This document shows, in pieces, positions 36,115 through 45,424 of a stretch of DNA of 64,000 nucleotides (positions are counted from its first letter, which is position 1; each line of letters opens with the position of its first letter). The stretch comes from Ralstonia sp. RRA (GTDB taxonomy: Bacteria; Pseudomonadota; Gammaproteobacteria; Burkholderiales; Burkholderiaceae), in NCBI RefSeq assembly GCF_037023145.1, contig NZ_CP146091.1:496001-560000 (forward strand), given 5' to 3'. The position numbers and the translations under genes were made by a program. The notes below the pieces were generated by a model. It was given only the letters and a program-made list of their open reading frames with translations, was not told where the DNA came from and made no database searches.

Positions 36115-37176
36115 ATGGAAGACGGCAAGAAGGCAGCCACGATGAGCGCAGAAAAGCAGAAGGCGCTGGCTGCCGCGCTCGCGCAGATCGAAAAGCAGTT
36201 CGGCAAGGGCTCCATCATGAAGATGGGCGATGCCGAGGTGGAGCCGGTCCAGGTCGTGTCCACGGGCTCGCTGGGGCTGGACGTGGCGCTGGGCGTTGGT
36301 GGTCTGCCGCGCGGCCGCGTGATTGAAATCTACGGTCCGGAATCGTCCGGTAAGACCACGCTGACGCTGCAGGTGGTGGCCGAGATGCAGAAGCTGGGCG
36401 GTACCTGCGCGTTCATTGATGCAGAACATGCGCTGGACGTCACTTACGCAGACAAGATCGGCGTGAGCGTGCCGGACCTGCTGATCTCCCAGCCGGACAC
36501 CGGTGAACAGGCTCTGGAAATTGCCGACGCGCTGGTGCGTTCGGGCTCGGTCGACCTGATCGTGATCGACTCGGTGGCCGCCCTGGTGCCGAAGGCGGAA
36601 ATCGAAGGCGAAATGGGCGACGCGCTGCCCGGCCTGCAAGCCCGACTGATGAGCCAGGCGCTGCGCAAGCTGACCGGCACCATCAAGAAGACCAACTGTA
36701 TGGTCATCTTCATCAACCAGATCCGCATGAAGATTGGGGTGATGTTCGGCTCGCCGGAAACCACCACGGGCGGTAACGCGCTCAAGTTCTACGCCTCGGT
36801 GCGCCTGGATATCCGTCGCATTGGCTCGATCAAGAAGGGCGATGACGTGGTCGGCAACGAAACCAAGGTCAAGGTCGTCAAGAACAAGGTGGCACCGCCG
36901 TTCCGCGAAGCCATCTTCGACATCCTCTATGGTCAGGGCGTCTCGCGCGAGGGCGAAATCATCGACCTGGGCGTCGAAGCCAAGATCGTTGAGAAGTCCG
37001 GCGCCTGGTACAGCTACGGTGGCGAGCGTATCGGCCAAGGCCGTGACAACTGCCGCGAATACCTGCGTGAGAACCCTGACCTGGCCCGCGACATCGAGAA
37101 CAAGGTTCGCGAGGCACTGGGCGTGACGCCGATGGGTGCTGTCGTGGCGGCCGCAGTCGAGGTCGAGGAAGAGTAA
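36115..37176 (+). CDS. recA: Recombinase RecA
   Basis: DNA strand-exchange protein and LexA co-protease, 353 residues from the ATG at 36115, which follows GAAGGAC. The sequence shows [13 protein letters not shown], Walker [11 protein letters not shown], the monomer-interface [21 protein letters not shown], Walker [11 protein letters not shown] and the DNA-binding loop L2 [25 protein letters not shown] region. Full length and normal. It is followed by a terminator and then recX. Confidence 0.98.
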   Translation: MEDGKKAATMSAEKQKALAAALAQIEKQFGKGSIMKMGDAEVEPVQVVSTGSLGLDVALGVGGLPRGRVIEIYGPESSGKTTLTLQVVAEMQKLGGTCAFIDAEHALDVTYADKIGVSVPDLLISQPDTGEQALEIADALVRSGSVDLIVIDSVAALVPKAEIEGEMGDALPGLQARLMSQALRKLTGTIKKTNCMVIFINQIRMKIGVMFGSPETTTGGNALKFYASVRLDIRRIGSIKKGDDVVGNETKVKVVKNKVAPPFREAIFDILYGQGVSREGEIIDLGVEAKIVEKSGAWYSYGGERIGQGRDNCREYLRENPDLARDIENKVREALGVTPMGAVVAAAVEVEEE

Positions 37177-37221
37177 TTGGGTTGGCCGTCGGCGCAGATC
37201 GGCGGCTCTATCGAGCTTCAT

Positions 37222-37254
37222 ACGCCTGCCGTCCCCCAACGGCGGGCGTTTTTC
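37222..37254 (+). terminator. Terminator between recA and recX
   Basis: ACGCCTGCCGT pairs with ACGGCGGGCGT (one G-T pair) around a 6-nt loop, followed by TTTTT. Partial read-through of such a hairpin is the usual way recX is expressed at a low level relative to recA. Confidence 0.85.
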
Positions 37255-37272
37255 TTTGGGGCGTGAAGCCAC

Positions 37273-37752
37273 ATGCCGTTGCCGCGTCAACCGCTGTCAC
37301 TCAAGGCGCGCGCGCTGGGTTATTTGTCCCGGCGCGAGCATAGCCGTGCTGAACTGCGCCGCAAACTGGCACCGCACGCCGAATCTGCAGAGGAGGTGGA
37401 CGCGCTGCTGGATTGGCTAGAGGGTGAGAACTGGCTGTCCAATGCACGCTTCGCTGAAAGCGTGGTGCACCGCCGTGCGGGCCGTTACGGTACCGCCCGG
37501 CTGATGCAGGAACTGAAAACCCACCAGCTCGGCGAAGAAACGCTGGGCGAGGTGAAGGCCCAACTGCAGAGTACCGAGGTGGCGCGGGCCAAGGCACTCT
37601 GGGATAAGCGCTTCGGCCGCCCACCGGCCGATCTGGCCGAGCGCGCCAAGCAAGTCCGCTACATGATGGCGCGCGGATTCTCTCGTTCGGTGGTCTCGCG
37701 CATCATCTTGGGCGCAGATGAATGGCTGGGCGAAGGTGACGAATCCGACTAA
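37273..37752 (+). CDS. recX: Regulatory protein RecX
   Basis: Inhibitor of RecA filaments, 159 residues, built of three-helix repeats. The family features YLSRREHSRAELRRKL, WLSNARFAESVVHRRAGRYG and KQVRYMMARGFSRSVVSRIIL are clear. It lies 96 bp after recA across the terminator, in the standard recA-recX order. Confidence 0.93.
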   Translation: MPLPRQPLSLKARALGYLSRREHSRAELRRKLAPHAESAEEVDALLDWLEGENWLSNARFAESVVHRRAGRYGTARLMQELKTHQLGEETLGEVKAQLQSTEVARAKALWDKRFGRPPADLAERAKQVRYMMARGFSRSVVSRIILGADEWLGEGDESD

Positions 37753-37809
37753 ACGTCGGCGATCTCTCGACAATTTGCGCGGACAATTCGTTTGCGTGCC
37801 GATCCAAGG

Positions 37810-37838
37810 GGTTGCACCTCGGGCGGTCGTTGCAACCC
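37810..37838 (+). terminator. Hairpin after recX
   Basis: GGTTGCA and TGCAACC pair across 14 nt, 58 bp after the recX stop, with flanking bases giving partial extension. There is no T-run, so termination is uncertain. Confidence 0.4.
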
Positions 37839-38039
37839 TTCCAGCACCGCATTGCAGCATACGACGCAGTACAGTCGTAACGACGTGTTAAAATCCACGG
37901 CTTTGATACCGTCCTCTACTTCGGTTGCAGGGCGGTTGTGTTCGTGTGTGGCGGCTGATGCGCTGCTGCAGACGTCCCGTAGGCGATGCGCGAGATCCGC
38001 GTGCGCCGCCTCCATCGGTCCTATCGGTCTGTCTGGTCC

Positions 38040-38666
38040 ATGCCTCTGTCTGCTCCCGTCCCGCGCGTCATGCGCCACCGCCGTGCCATCACGGTGGAGG
38101 CCTATTTGCGGGAAGACGGCCTGTGGGACATCGAAGCGCGCCTGACCGACACCAAGCCCCGCGATATCCCGCTGGCCAGCGGCGGTGTCCGCCCCGAAGG
38201 CCAGCCGCTGCATGACCTGTGGCTGCGCGTGACCATCGATACCCGCATGAACGTCGTCGACGCCGAAGCGTGCTCCGACTGGGTGCCGTACCCCACACAC
38301 TGCGACACGATTGGCCCGGCCTACCGCAAGCTCATCGGCCTGAACCTGATGAAGGGTTTTCGAAAGGCCTCGCGTGAGAGACTTGGCGGCGTGGTGGGCT
38401 GTACGCACCTGACCGAGCTGTGCGGCGTGCTGCCGACCGCCGCCATTCAGGCCTTTGCGGGCGACGTCTTTCCGGTGCGCGACAACTCCAACGACCTCCG
38501 ACCGATCGAGCCCGGCGAAAAGCCGCCTTACCAACTCCACGGCTGCCATGCCCTGCATCTCGAGGGCGAGGTGGTCCGCAAGCACTATCCGCGCTGGTAT
38601 GCCTACCAGCCCGAAACCAAGACCCAACCGCCACGCACCGAGCTGTCGCCAGAGCCCTCGTCCTGA
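38040..38666 (+). CDS. DUF2889 family protein
   Basis: 208 residues from the ATG at 38040 (MPLSAPVPRVMRHRRAITVEAYLRED); a longer frame to 37986 is possible. The pattern (YLREDGLWDIEARLTDTKP, PLHDLWLRVTIDTRMNVVDAEA, RLGGVVGCTHLTELCGVLPTAAIQAF) is the DUF2889 signature, with paired Cys/His in GCTHLTELC. The function is unknown; the family is widespread in beta- and gammaproteobacteria, and its place between recX and sucC is characteristic of Ralstonia. Confidence 0.85.
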   Translation: MPLSAPVPRVMRHRRAITVEAYLREDGLWDIEARLTDTKPRDIPLASGGVRPEGQPLHDLWLRVTIDTRMNVVDAEACSDWVPYPTHCDTIGPAYRKLIGLNLMKGFRKASRERLGGVVGCTHLTELCGVLPTAAIQAFAGDVFPVRDNSNDLRPIEPGEKPPYQLHGCHALHLEGEVVRKHYPRWYAYQPETKTQPPRTELSPEPSS

Positions 38667-38673
38667 AGGGCGT

Positions 38674-38695
38674 CGCGCTGCTCGCGCGCTTTTTT
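38674..38695 (+). terminator. Short terminator after the DUF2889 gene
   Basis: CGCGC-N5-GCGCG followed by CTTTTTT, 8 bp after the stop. The stem is short, but the T-run is clear. Confidence 0.6.
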
Positions 38696-38744
38696 CGATC
38701 CTTAACATTCATCACACTCACTCTGCCTAGCAAAGGAAACACGC

Positions 38745-39911
38745 ATGAATATCCATGAGTACCAAGGCAAGGAAATCCTGCGCAAATACAATGTGCCGGT
38801 TCCGCGCGGCATTCCGGCCTTCTCGGTCGACGAGGCCATCAAGGCTGCTGAAACCCTGGGCGGCCCGGTGTGGGTCGTGAAGGCACAGATTCATGCGGGT
38901 GGCCGTGGCAAGGGCGGCGGCGTGAAGGTTGCCAAGAGCATCGACCAGGTCAAGGAATACGCCAGCAGCATCCTGGGCATGACGCTGGTGACGCACCAGA
39001 CCGGTCCGGAAGGCAAGCTGGTCAAGCGCCTGCTGATCGAAGAAGGCGCGGACATCAAGAAGGAACTGTACGTGTCGCTGGTGGTGGACCGTGTGTCGCA
39101 GAAGGTCGCGCTGATGGCTTCGAGCGAAGGCGGCATGGACATCGAAGAAGTTGCCGAATCGCACCCGGAAAAGATCCACACACTGATCATCGAACCGTCG
39201 ACCGGCCTGACCGACGCTGACGCTGACGACATCGCCCGCAAGATCGGCGTGCCGGACGCTTCGATCGCGCAAGCCCGCCAAGCCCTGCAAGGCCTGTACA
39301 AGGCATTCTGGGAAACCGACGCTTCGCAAGCGGAAATCAACCCGCTGATCCTGACCGGCGACGGCAAGGTCATCGCGCTGGACGCCAAGTTCAACTTCGA
39401 CTCGAACGCGCTGTTCCGTCACCCGGAAATCGTTGCGTACCGCGATCTGGATGAAGAAGATCCGGCCGAAATCGAAGCCTCGAAGTTCGACCTGGCCTAC
39501 ATCTCGCTCGACGGCAACATTGGCTGCCTGGTGAACGGCGCCGGTCTGGCCATGGCCACGATGGACACCATCAAGCTGTTCGGCGGCGAGCCGGCCAACT
39601 TCCTCGACGTGGGCGGCGGTGCCACCACAGAGAAGGTGACCGAAGCCTTCAAGCTGATGCTGAAGAACCCGGACGTGAAGGCCATTCTGGTCAACATCTT
39701 CGGCGGCATCATGCGTTGCGACGTGATCGCTGAAGGCGTGATCGCAGCGGCTAAGGCTGTGTCGCTGTCGGTGCCGCTGGTTGTGCGCATGAAGGGCACC
39801 AACGAAGACCTCGGCAAGAAGATGCTGGCTGACTCGGGTCTGCCCATCATCGCCGCTGACACGATGGCAGAGGCCGCCGAGAAGGTCGTGGCCGCAGCCG
39901 CCGGCAAGTAA
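38745..39911 (+). CDS. sucC: Succinyl-CoA synthetase beta subunit
   Basis: ADP-forming succinate-CoA ligase beta chain of the TCA cycle, 388 residues. An ATP-grasp domain ([43 protein letters not shown]) is followed by the CoA-ligase domain ([40 protein letters not shown]). Full length. It pairs with sucD 85 bp downstream. Confidence 0.97.
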   Translation: MNIHEYQGKEILRKYNVPVPRGIPAFSVDEAIKAAETLGGPVWVVKAQIHAGGRGKGGGVKVAKSIDQVKEYASSILGMTLVTHQTGPEGKLVKRLLIEEGADIKKELYVSLVVDRVSQKVALMASSEGGMDIEEVAESHPEKIHTLIIEPSTGLTDADADDIARKIGVPDASIAQARQALQGLYKAFWETDASQAEINPLILTGDGKVIALDAKFNFDSNALFRHPEIVAYRDLDEEDPAEIEASKFDLAYISLDGNIGCLVNGAGLAMATMDTIKLFGGEPANFLDVGGGATTEKVTEAFKLMLKNPDVKAILVNIFGGIMRCDVIAEGVIAAAKAVSLSVPLVVRMKGTNEDLGKKMLADSGLPIIAADTMAEAAEKVVAAAAGK

Positions 39912-39996
39912 GCCGCCCGCTGACCCAACCATACGCGAACGCGAGCGGCGCCCGTTGAATAGGACGGCGCGGCTCGCTGCATAAAAGGATTACAGC

Positions 39997-40878
39997 ATGT
40001 CGATTCTGATCAACAAAGACACCAAGGTCATCACCCAGGGGATCACCGGCAAGACCGGCCAGTTCCACACCCGCGGCTGCCGCGACTACGCCAACGGCAA
40101 GGCCGCCTTCGTGGCCGGCGTGAACCCGAAGAAGGCCGGCGAAGACTTCGAAGGCATCCCCATCTACGCAACCGTCAAGGACGCCAAGGCCCAAACCGGC
40201 GCAACCGTGTCGGTGATCTACGTGCCGCCCGCAGGCGCCGCTGACGCGATCTGGGAAGCCGTTGAAGCCGAACTGGATCTGGTGGTTTGCATCACCGAAG
40301 GCATCCCTGTGCGCGACATGATGATGGTCAAGGACAAGATGCGTAAGGCCGGCAGCAAGACGCTGCTGCTGGGCCCGAACTGCCCGGGCCTGATCACGCC
40401 GGACGAAATCAAGATCGGCATCATGCCGGGTCACATCCACCGCAAGGGCCGCATCGGCGTGGTGTCGCGCTCGGGCACGCTGACGTACGAAGCCGTGGGC
40501 CAGCTGACCGCGCTGGGCCTGGGCCAGTCGTCGGCTGTCGGTATCGGCGGCGACCCGATCAACGGTCTGAAGCACATCGACGTGATGAAGATGTTCAACG
40601 ACGATCCGGAAACGGACGCCGTGGTCATGATCGGTGAGATCGGTGGTCCGGACGAAGCCAATGCGGCTTACTGGATCAAGGACAACATGAAGAAGCCGGT
40701 GGTTGGCTTCATCGCTGGCGTGACCGCGCCTCCGGGCAAGCGCATGGGCCACGCCGGCGCGCTGATCTCGGGCGGTGCCGACACTGCGCAAGCCAAGCTC
40801 GACATCATGGAAGAGTGCGGCATCAAGACCACCAAGAACCCGTCGGAAATGGCCCGTCTGCTCAAGGCGATGCTGTAA
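39997..40878 (+). CDS. sucD: Succinyl-CoA synthetase alpha subunit
   Basis: Alpha chain with the CoA-binding domain and the phosphohistidine, 293 residues. Visible features are [37 protein letters not shown] and the active-site segment [13 protein letters not shown] that carries the phosphorylated His. It follows sucC in the normal operon and ends at a terminator. Confidence 0.97.
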   Translation: MSILINKDTKVITQGITGKTGQFHTRGCRDYANGKAAFVAGVNPKKAGEDFEGIPIYATVKDAKAQTGATVSVIYVPPAGAADAIWEAVEAELDLVVCITEGIPVRDMMMVKDKMRKAGSKTLLLGPNCPGLITPDEIKIGIMPGHIHRKGRIGVVSRSGTLTYEAVGQLTALGLGQSSAVGIGGDPINGLKHIDVMKMFNDDPETDAVVMIGEIGGPDEANAAYWIKDNMKKPVVGFIAGVTAPPGKRMGHAGALISGGADTAQAKLDIMEECGIKTTKNPSEMARLLKAML

Positions 40879-40902
40879 TCGGCAACGTTTGAGGTTGTGC
40901 GA

Positions 40903-40928
40903 GAACGGGGGCTTCGGCTCCCGTTTTT
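40903..40928 (+). terminator. Terminator after sucCD
   Basis: AACGGGGGC and GCTCCCGTT pair with a TTCG loop, running into TTTTT. Confidence 0.88.
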
Positions 40929-41048
40929 GTTTGGGCGCGACGGTTTGCGAGCGATGCAACATGCGCCCCGTGCACGACCTGTGTATAAGCAAAGACGTGG
41001 TCTCTTGCCTGTTATCCCTCTCCAACAAAAAGATCCTCGGGAACATTC

Positions 41049-41747
41049 ATGGTGCTGACGTCCAGCGCGTTCTGGTTCGCGCTTGGTTCCATCATCTTGA
41101 CCAATATCGTGCTGTCGGGCGACAACGCGGTCGTTATCGCTCTGGCGGCGCGCAATCTGCCGCAGCGGCAGCAGAAGCAAGCGATTTTCTGGGGCAGCGC
41201 CGGCGCCATCGCGCTGCGCATCGTGCTGACCATCTTGGCCGTCAAGCTGCTGGCGTTGCCGTATCTGAAGACGATCGGCGCGGTGCTGCTGGTCTATATC
41301 GGTATCAAGCTGCTGGCTGAAGCGGATGAAGGTGGCGCGAGTGGGCGCAAGCAGCGCGATGGCTTGTGGCCTGCTATCCAGACGATCTTGATTGCTGATC
41401 TGGTGATGTCGCTCGATAACGTGGTCGCCGTGGCCGCGGCCGCAGAAAAGGGGCCGCCGGGGACCGCCTTCCTGCTGCTCGTGCTCGGCCTCGGGCTGTC
41501 GATTCCATTCATCATCTTTGGCAGCACGCTGCTGGTGGGGGTGATGGCGCGGTTTCCGATCATCGTCACGCTGGGCGCCGCGTTGCTTGGCTACTTGGCC
41601 GGCGACATGCTCGTCAGCGATCCGGTGGATGCGGCTTGGTTTGCGCATTCAGTGCCCTATGCGGACATCGTGATCGGCTGTGCAGGCGCGCTGCTCGTGG
41701 TGGCCGCGGGCTGGTGGCTCAGCCGCCGGACGCTGCGGCAGGCCTAA
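41049..41747 (+). CDS. TerC family integral membrane protein
   Basis: 232 residues with about seven membrane helices. The conserved acidic patches of TerC/Alx/YjbE proteins are present twice: LTNIVLSGDNAVVIALAARNLP and ILIADLVMSLDNVVAVAAAA, in helices where Asp/Asn line the ion path. Members export manganese or calcium or act in metal homeostasis; the YjbE-like short form here has no extra domains. I looked for a yybP-ykoY riboswitch in the 120 bp upstream and saw none. Confidence 0.87.
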   Translation: MVLTSSAFWFALGSIILTNIVLSGDNAVVIALAARNLPQRQQKQAIFWGSAGAIALRIVLTILAVKLLALPYLKTIGAVLLVYIGIKLLAEADEGGASGRKQRDGLWPAIQTILIADLVMSLDNVVAVAAAAEKGPPGTAFLLLVLGLGLSIPFIIFGSTLLVGVMARFPIIVTLGAALLGYLAGDMLVSDPVDAAWFAHSVPYADIVIGCAGALLVVAAGWWLSRRTLRQA

Positions 41748-41785
41748 TCCGAAAGACCCCCCCCGAAAGTAGGTGATGACGCGAT

Positions 41786-41891
41786 CTGTCCAGAATTCTG
41801 TCAAGAACGGTCAGATTTGCGCCCGAATTCCCGTCAAAGTGCGCCAGTTTCCGCCTGTTAACACAGTGTGTGCCTTGGCATAGTCCCTGCA
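41786..41891 (+). promoter_or_regulatory. Sigma-54 promoter with upstream TGTC repeats for pilin gene 1
   Basis: TGGCATAGTCCCTGCA (41876-41891) fits the -24/-12 consensus TGGCAC-N5-TTGCW, with correct GG-to-GC spacing of 12. Upstream, TGTC-type motifs at 41787, 41799, 41809 (GGTC) and 41832 (CGTC) are spaced near whole helical turns, like the PilR sites known before Pseudomonas pilA. PilR itself is not in the window. Confidence 0.78.
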
Positions 41892-41931
41892 CTGTGGCCT
41901 CCCACAACAAAATGCCTTTTGGGGAGAGGTC

Positions 41932-42444
41932 ATGGGCTTCAGGCACAGCACGGGAACAAGGCGTCGCGCGCGCGGCTTCACGCTGATCGAACTAATGATC
42001 GTGGTGGCCATCGTCGGCATTCTGGCAGCGATTGCGCTGCCGGCTTACAACAACTACATGGTCAAGTCCAAGCTGACCGAAGCGACGACGACGCTGGATG
42101 CGGCGCGGGTTGCGGTCAACGAAGCGTATTCGTCTGGTAACGGAATCTTCCCGAGTTCAAGTTCGCCGCCCATCATTACTCAGGCTGTGCCAGGCAACGC
42201 TCAATATGTCACTGGCATCAAATACAACAACCCAGGAACGGCTTCCAGTGTTGGCGTGGTTGTGACGCTGGGCAAGACAGGTAACCCCCAGATCGATGGT
42301 CATTACCTGGGAATGTTCGGTACCGGTCAGGCAGATGGAACGGTGGTCTGGACCTGCGGCACCGCGAAAACGGCGAATGACTACGCTTCGGGGGCTGCGG
42401 TGCAATCCATGTATCCGTATTTGCCGGCGACCTGCCAGAACTGA
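41932..42444 (+). CDS. pilA: Type IV pilin 1
   Basis: Structural subunit of type IV pili, 170 residues. A basic leader ends at G, cleaved by prepilin peptidase before [18 protein letters not shown], with Glu5 present; [19 protein letters not shown] continues the helix. The C-terminal disulfide loop is WTCGT...ATCQN. A low-complexity segment, [12 protein letters not shown], resembles the Ser/Pro/Ala-rich sites that PglL enzymes glycosylate. It has its own sigma-54 promoter and terminator. It is closely similar to pilin 2 across the N-terminal helix and in the end [10 protein letters not shown]. Confidence 0.93.
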   Translation: MGFRHSTGTRRRARGFTLIELMIVVAIVGILAAIALPAYNNYMVKSKLTEATTTLDAARVAVNEAYSSGNGIFPSSSSPPIITQAVPGNAQYVTGIKYNNPGTASSVGVVVTLGKTGNPQIDGHYLGMFGTGQADGTVVWTCGTAKTANDYASGAAVQSMYPYLPATCQN

Positions 42445-42487
42445 AATACCAACAAGCAAGGTTGGCACGGGTTCACAGGTGTGTTTG

Positions 42488-42525
42488 AGCGGGCAGCGAG
42501 GTCACTCGTTGCCCGCTTCGTTTTT
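42488..42525 (+). terminator. Terminator after pilin 1
   Basis: A 14-bp stem (GAGCGGGCAGCGAG with its near-complement, one G-T pair) has a GTCA loop and is followed by CGTTTTT. Confidence 0.88.
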
Positions 42526-42616
42526 GGGTCAGGGGGATCTGACACTTGTTTTTTTGGCCGGAAATCTTGGACCGTTCACGGGCTTAACAAACCAACGCCA
42601 TAATTGTGCACCAAAA

Positions 42617-42741
42617 GTCACAAAACTAACGACTTCTGTCACGTGGTGTCAAGAATTGTCATCGGATATTGCCTGCACTTGTCCAATTTGGACGTGTTTC
42701 CTAGGTTGGGATGCGATTTTGGGGCTGGCACGGTCCCTGCT
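42617..42741 (+). promoter_or_regulatory. Sigma-54 promoter with phased TGTC triplet for pilin gene 2
   Basis: TGGCACGGTCCCTGCT (42726-42741) is almost a perfect -24/-12 element. Three TGTC motifs at 42637, 42647 and 42657 are exactly 10 bp apart, and a GTCA lies 21 bp further upstream. This is the layout of PilR activator sites about 70-90 bp ahead of a sigma-54 promoter. Confidence 0.85.
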
Positions 42742-42786
42742 CTATAGAACCCGCAACATCTTCAACCACACATTCCGGGGGAATTT

Positions 42787-43326
42787 ATGAAGTCGATGCG
42801 TCGTATCAACAAGCGTGTCCAGAAGGGTTTCACGCTGATCGAACTGATGATCGTGGTCGCGATCGTCGGTATCCTGGCTGCCATCGCGCTGCCGGCCTAC
42901 AACAACTACATGATCAAGTCGAAGCTGGTGGAAGCGACGAGCGATCTGGATGCCGCTAAGTCCGCTATTGCGGAAGCCTATTCATCCAACAACGGCGTGT
43001 TCCCGACGAGCGCAAATAGCCCGGTCGCCGGTTCCAACACTGGCAACCCGCCGTTTCAGAACTCGACGTACGTGGCCCGTATGGACTATATCGCTGCAGG
43101 CGCCGGCTCAAACCTGGCCAACGTGACTGTCAAGCTGCAGGGCACCAATAACAATAACGTTGACGGTCAGTTTATTGGCCTGATCGGCACCGGCAACCAA
43201 GCTGACGGATCCGTCAAGTGGCAGTGCGCTACGTTCGGCACCTCGGTCCCGGGCGCTGCGGTGGCCTCCGGCACCGGCGTGTCGAAGTCGCTGTATCCGT
43301 ACCTGCCGCAAGCGTGCCAAAACTAA
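42787..43326 (+). CDS. pilA: Type IV pilin 2
   Basis: 179-residue major-type pilin. The leader [14 protein letters not shown] is followed by [36 protein letters not shown]. The disulfide loop is WQCAT...QACQN. A Ser/Pro/Ala-rich stretch, [11 protein letters not shown], is a candidate O-glycosylation segment. With the best sigma-54 promoter of the three, it is probably the most strongly expressed pilin. The paralogous gene upstream has the same fold and C-terminus; the first O-oligosaccharyltransferase gene lies 186 bp downstream. Confidence 0.94.
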   Translation: MKSMRRINKRVQKGFTLIELMIVVAIVGILAAIALPAYNNYMIKSKLVEATSDLDAAKSAIAEAYSSNNGVFPTSANSPVAGSNTGNPPFQNSTYVARMDYIAAGAGSNLANVTVKLQGTNNNNVDGQFIGLIGTGNQADGSVKWQCATFGTSVPGAAVASGTGVSKSLYPYLPQACQN

Positions 43327-43351
43327 CATCCTGATTGGGATGGGTACCAAG

Positions 43352-43378
43352 GAGGGCGCCTTCGGGCGCCCTCTTTTT
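43352..43378 (+). terminator. Terminator after pilin 2
   Basis: GAGGGCGCC-TTCG-GGCGCCCTC followed by TTTTT: a perfect 9-bp stem. Confidence 0.93.
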
Positions 43379-43440
43379 ATGGCGTTTGGTTTGGCCCGAG
43401 AAGACCGGGAAATTCCATGGGCGTAGAGGCCCCCAGATCC

Positions 43441-43487
43441 CCGGTCGGCTAAACTTGCGCGCTTCCGCTGGGCGCCGTCAGGCGCCC
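43441..43487 (+). promoter_or_regulatory. Leader of pglL copy 1: -10-like GCTAAACT and hairpin
   Basis: GGCTAAACTTGCGC (43447-43460) is followed by the perfect hairpin GGGCGCC-GTCA-GGCGCCC (43470-43487), 25 bp before the pglL start. The same order, a CTAAACT element and then a hairpin directly before the gene, occurs ahead of the second copy at 45352-45396. The CTAAACT motif is probably a -10 element; the hairpin may control translation or terminate upstream transcripts. Confidence 0.5.
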
Positions 43488-43512
43488 TTATTACCATCTT
43501 GCCTTTTCCCAG

Positions 43513-45285
43513 ATGCTTCAATCCCGTGCTTTATTGATGTTGCTCTGGCTGGCTGTGGCCGCGTGCGCATCGATCCCGTTTCTGGCGGCGCTGCATACCT
43601 ATCCGATTTCGTCGTTTTACGCTGAATTTGCGGCCGGCATTTGCTGGGTTGCTCTCGCAGTTGCGGTACTTGCGCTGACATGGCGCAATCGGATGGGACT
43701 GCCCAGGATTGCATTGGCACCGCTTGCCCTGATCATCGTGCTGTTTGTGCAGTTGCGGGCTGCGCCGCCGCTGAATTCTTTCCTGTCACTGGTGGCCGTA
43801 ATTTTTCTGCTGGCAGCAGCGGTGGTCTGTGGGTTGGGTGCGCGTTGTCGGAACTTGCCGGGTGTGCTGGAGGCGCTCGCCATTGGCCTGATCCTGGGCG
43901 GGCTGTTGACAGTGGCGATCGAATTGTTGCAGGCGTTTCGCGTTGCGGGACTGCCGCAGATGATCTTCTCGGCGATGGACAGCCCGGAAACGGATCGACG
44001 CATGTGGGGCAATCTGAATCAGCCAAACCACGTGGCCTCGTATCTCGCATTTGGGGTAGCAGCCTGTGCATTCCTTGCATATCGGTGGAGGCGCGCGCGG
44101 ATTCCGCTGGCGGTGATCACGTTGCTTCTTCTGGTCGGCATCTCGCTGACATTCTCTCGGATGACCTGGGTGCACCTTGCGGTGGTAGGTGGGCTGATTG
44201 GGCTTGCCTGGACCGTTGAGCAGCACGGCCGCCAACGCTGGGCACGAGCAGCGATGCCGATGGTGGCATTGCTGGTCGCTTACCAACTCTGCAATTGGCT
44301 GGTGGCCTACGCCAACATCCGCTGGCATTTGGACTTGCCGACATCACTCGGTGAGCGGATGCAAGAAGGAGTCGGCTCGCGTGCCATCATTTGGACGCAC
44401 GCCTGGCACATGTTTCTCGCGCATCCATGGTTCGGCGGCGGTTGGGGCGATTACGCCTGGAACCAGTACTTGCAGACGGACGAACTCGGTCGTGCCGCGC
44501 TGGCTGTGAACGCGCACAACATTGTGCTGGACCAACTGGCCAAGGTTGGGGTGCTCGGTCTGTTGGCCATCGCGTTGCCGTTCCTGGGCTTTGCGTGGAG
44601 CCTGCGCAAACGTCGCATCACGCCGGAACTGGCATTCCTGCTCGCCGTCATCCTCGTGATGGGGGGGCACTCTATGCTCGAGTTTCCCTTGCACTACCTG
44701 TACTTCCTGCTGCCGCTCGCATTTGCGTTGGGTTATGCCGATGAACGGATCTTGCCCAAACCGTCCAGTGGCATGACATGGGCGTCAACTGCGGTGATCA
44801 CCGTAGGGGCGATTGCATTGATGCCGCGTCTTTGGGGGGACTACAGTGCAGTCGAGCGCCTCTATTACGCCCCCGAGGGGTTGCAGAAGGAATGGGCCCG
44901 GTACCAGAAACATGGTCCGAACTTATGGAAGCCGTATGAGCAGCTCGCGATCGCAGTCAACGTGAGGGTTGTGCCGGAGGCGGCGGCATCATTGGCGGAG
45001 CTCGAATTTCAGGCGGCGCAGCTCTATCCCGGTGGGCCCACCGTCCAGCGCTATGCACTTGCACTTGCATACCTGGGCAAGACTGACAAAGCCGTTCTCC
45101 AGATGCGACGTCTGTTCGACGAGTATTGGATTCAGCCGGATTACGCGCCTCAAATCTGGCTGGTCAAGGAACACTGCGACCGGAAGGTCGATGCCCTCAA
45201 CACGTTCTGCGCCCGCCTGAAATCCGAAAAGCTTCTTGTAGAAGGCGCAGCAGCGGAGCCAAAACCAGCATCTGCCTCTCAATGA
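43513..45285 (+). CDS. pglL: PglL-family O-oligosaccharyltransferase, copy 1
   Basis: Inner-membrane enzyme that transfers lipid-linked glycans to Ser/Thr of pilins and other periplasmic proteins. 590 residues with 10-12 helices in the first 430. PglL/Wzy_C features: a PglL_A-like N-terminus (AALHTYPISSFYAEFAAGICW), RMWGNLNQPNHVASYLAFG, a large periplasmic loop with AHPWFGGGWGDYAWNQY and NAHNIVLDQLAKVG, the catalytic-region HSMLEFPLHYLYFLLP, and a soluble Wzy_C_2 C-terminal domain ending LKSEKLLVEG. It lies directly downstream of pilin 2. Confidence 0.92.
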   Translation: MLQSRALLMLLWLAVAACASIPFLAALHTYPISSFYAEFAAGICWVALAVAVLALTWRNRMGLPRIALAPLALIIVLFVQLRAAPPLNSFLSLVAVIFLLAAAVVCGLGARCRNLPGVLEALAIGLILGGLLTVAIELLQAFRVAGLPQMIFSAMDSPETDRRMWGNLNQPNHVASYLAFGVAACAFLAYRWRRARIPLAVITLLLLVGISLTFSRMTWVHLAVVGGLIGLAWTVEQHGRQRWARAAMPMVALLVAYQLCNWLVAYANIRWHLDLPTSLGERMQEGVGSRAIIWTHAWHMFLAHPWFGGGWGDYAWNQYLQTDELGRAALAVNAHNIVLDQLAKVGVLGLLAIALPFLGFAWSLRKRRITPELAFLLAVILVMGGHSMLEFPLHYLYFLLPLAFALGYADERILPKPSSGMTWASTAVITVGAIALMPRLWGDYSAVERLYYAPEGLQKEWARYQKHGPNLWKPYEQLAIAVNVRVVPEAAASLAELEFQAAQLYPGGPTVQRYALALAYLGKTDKAVLQMRRLFDEYWIQPDYAPQIWLVKEHCDRKVDALNTFCARLKSEKLLVEGAAAEPKPASASQ

Positions 45286-45351
45286 GGGAAGGCGCTTCGC
45301 AGCGCCCCAGCAAATATCGATGCGCCGTGACGCCAGGGAAATTTCCGTAAG

Positions 45352-45396
45352 CTAAACTCGCGCACGCGTTGCAAGAGCGCCTTCGGGCGCTCTTGC
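45352..45396 (+). promoter_or_regulatory. Leader of pglL copy 2: -10-like GCTAAACT and hairpin
   Basis: AGCTAAACTCGCGC (45351-45364) precedes a perfect 11-bp hairpin (GCAAGAGCGCC-TTCG-complement, 45371-45396), 28 bp before the start of the second pglL. It parallels the leader of copy 1 in order and spacing. There is no T-run. Confidence 0.5.
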
Positions 45397-45424
45397 CATT
45401 GAATCGTCCCCAGGCAACCTGCTG

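Noticed and set aside
37888..37894. TTAAAAT as a promoter for the DUF2889 gene
   Set aside because: No -35 at an acceptable distance; the nearest TTGCAG is 31 bp upstream.
40927..41048. Possible manganese (yybP-ykoY) riboswitch before the terC gene
   Set aside because: I could not find the conserved loop motifs or paired helices in the 120-bp leader.
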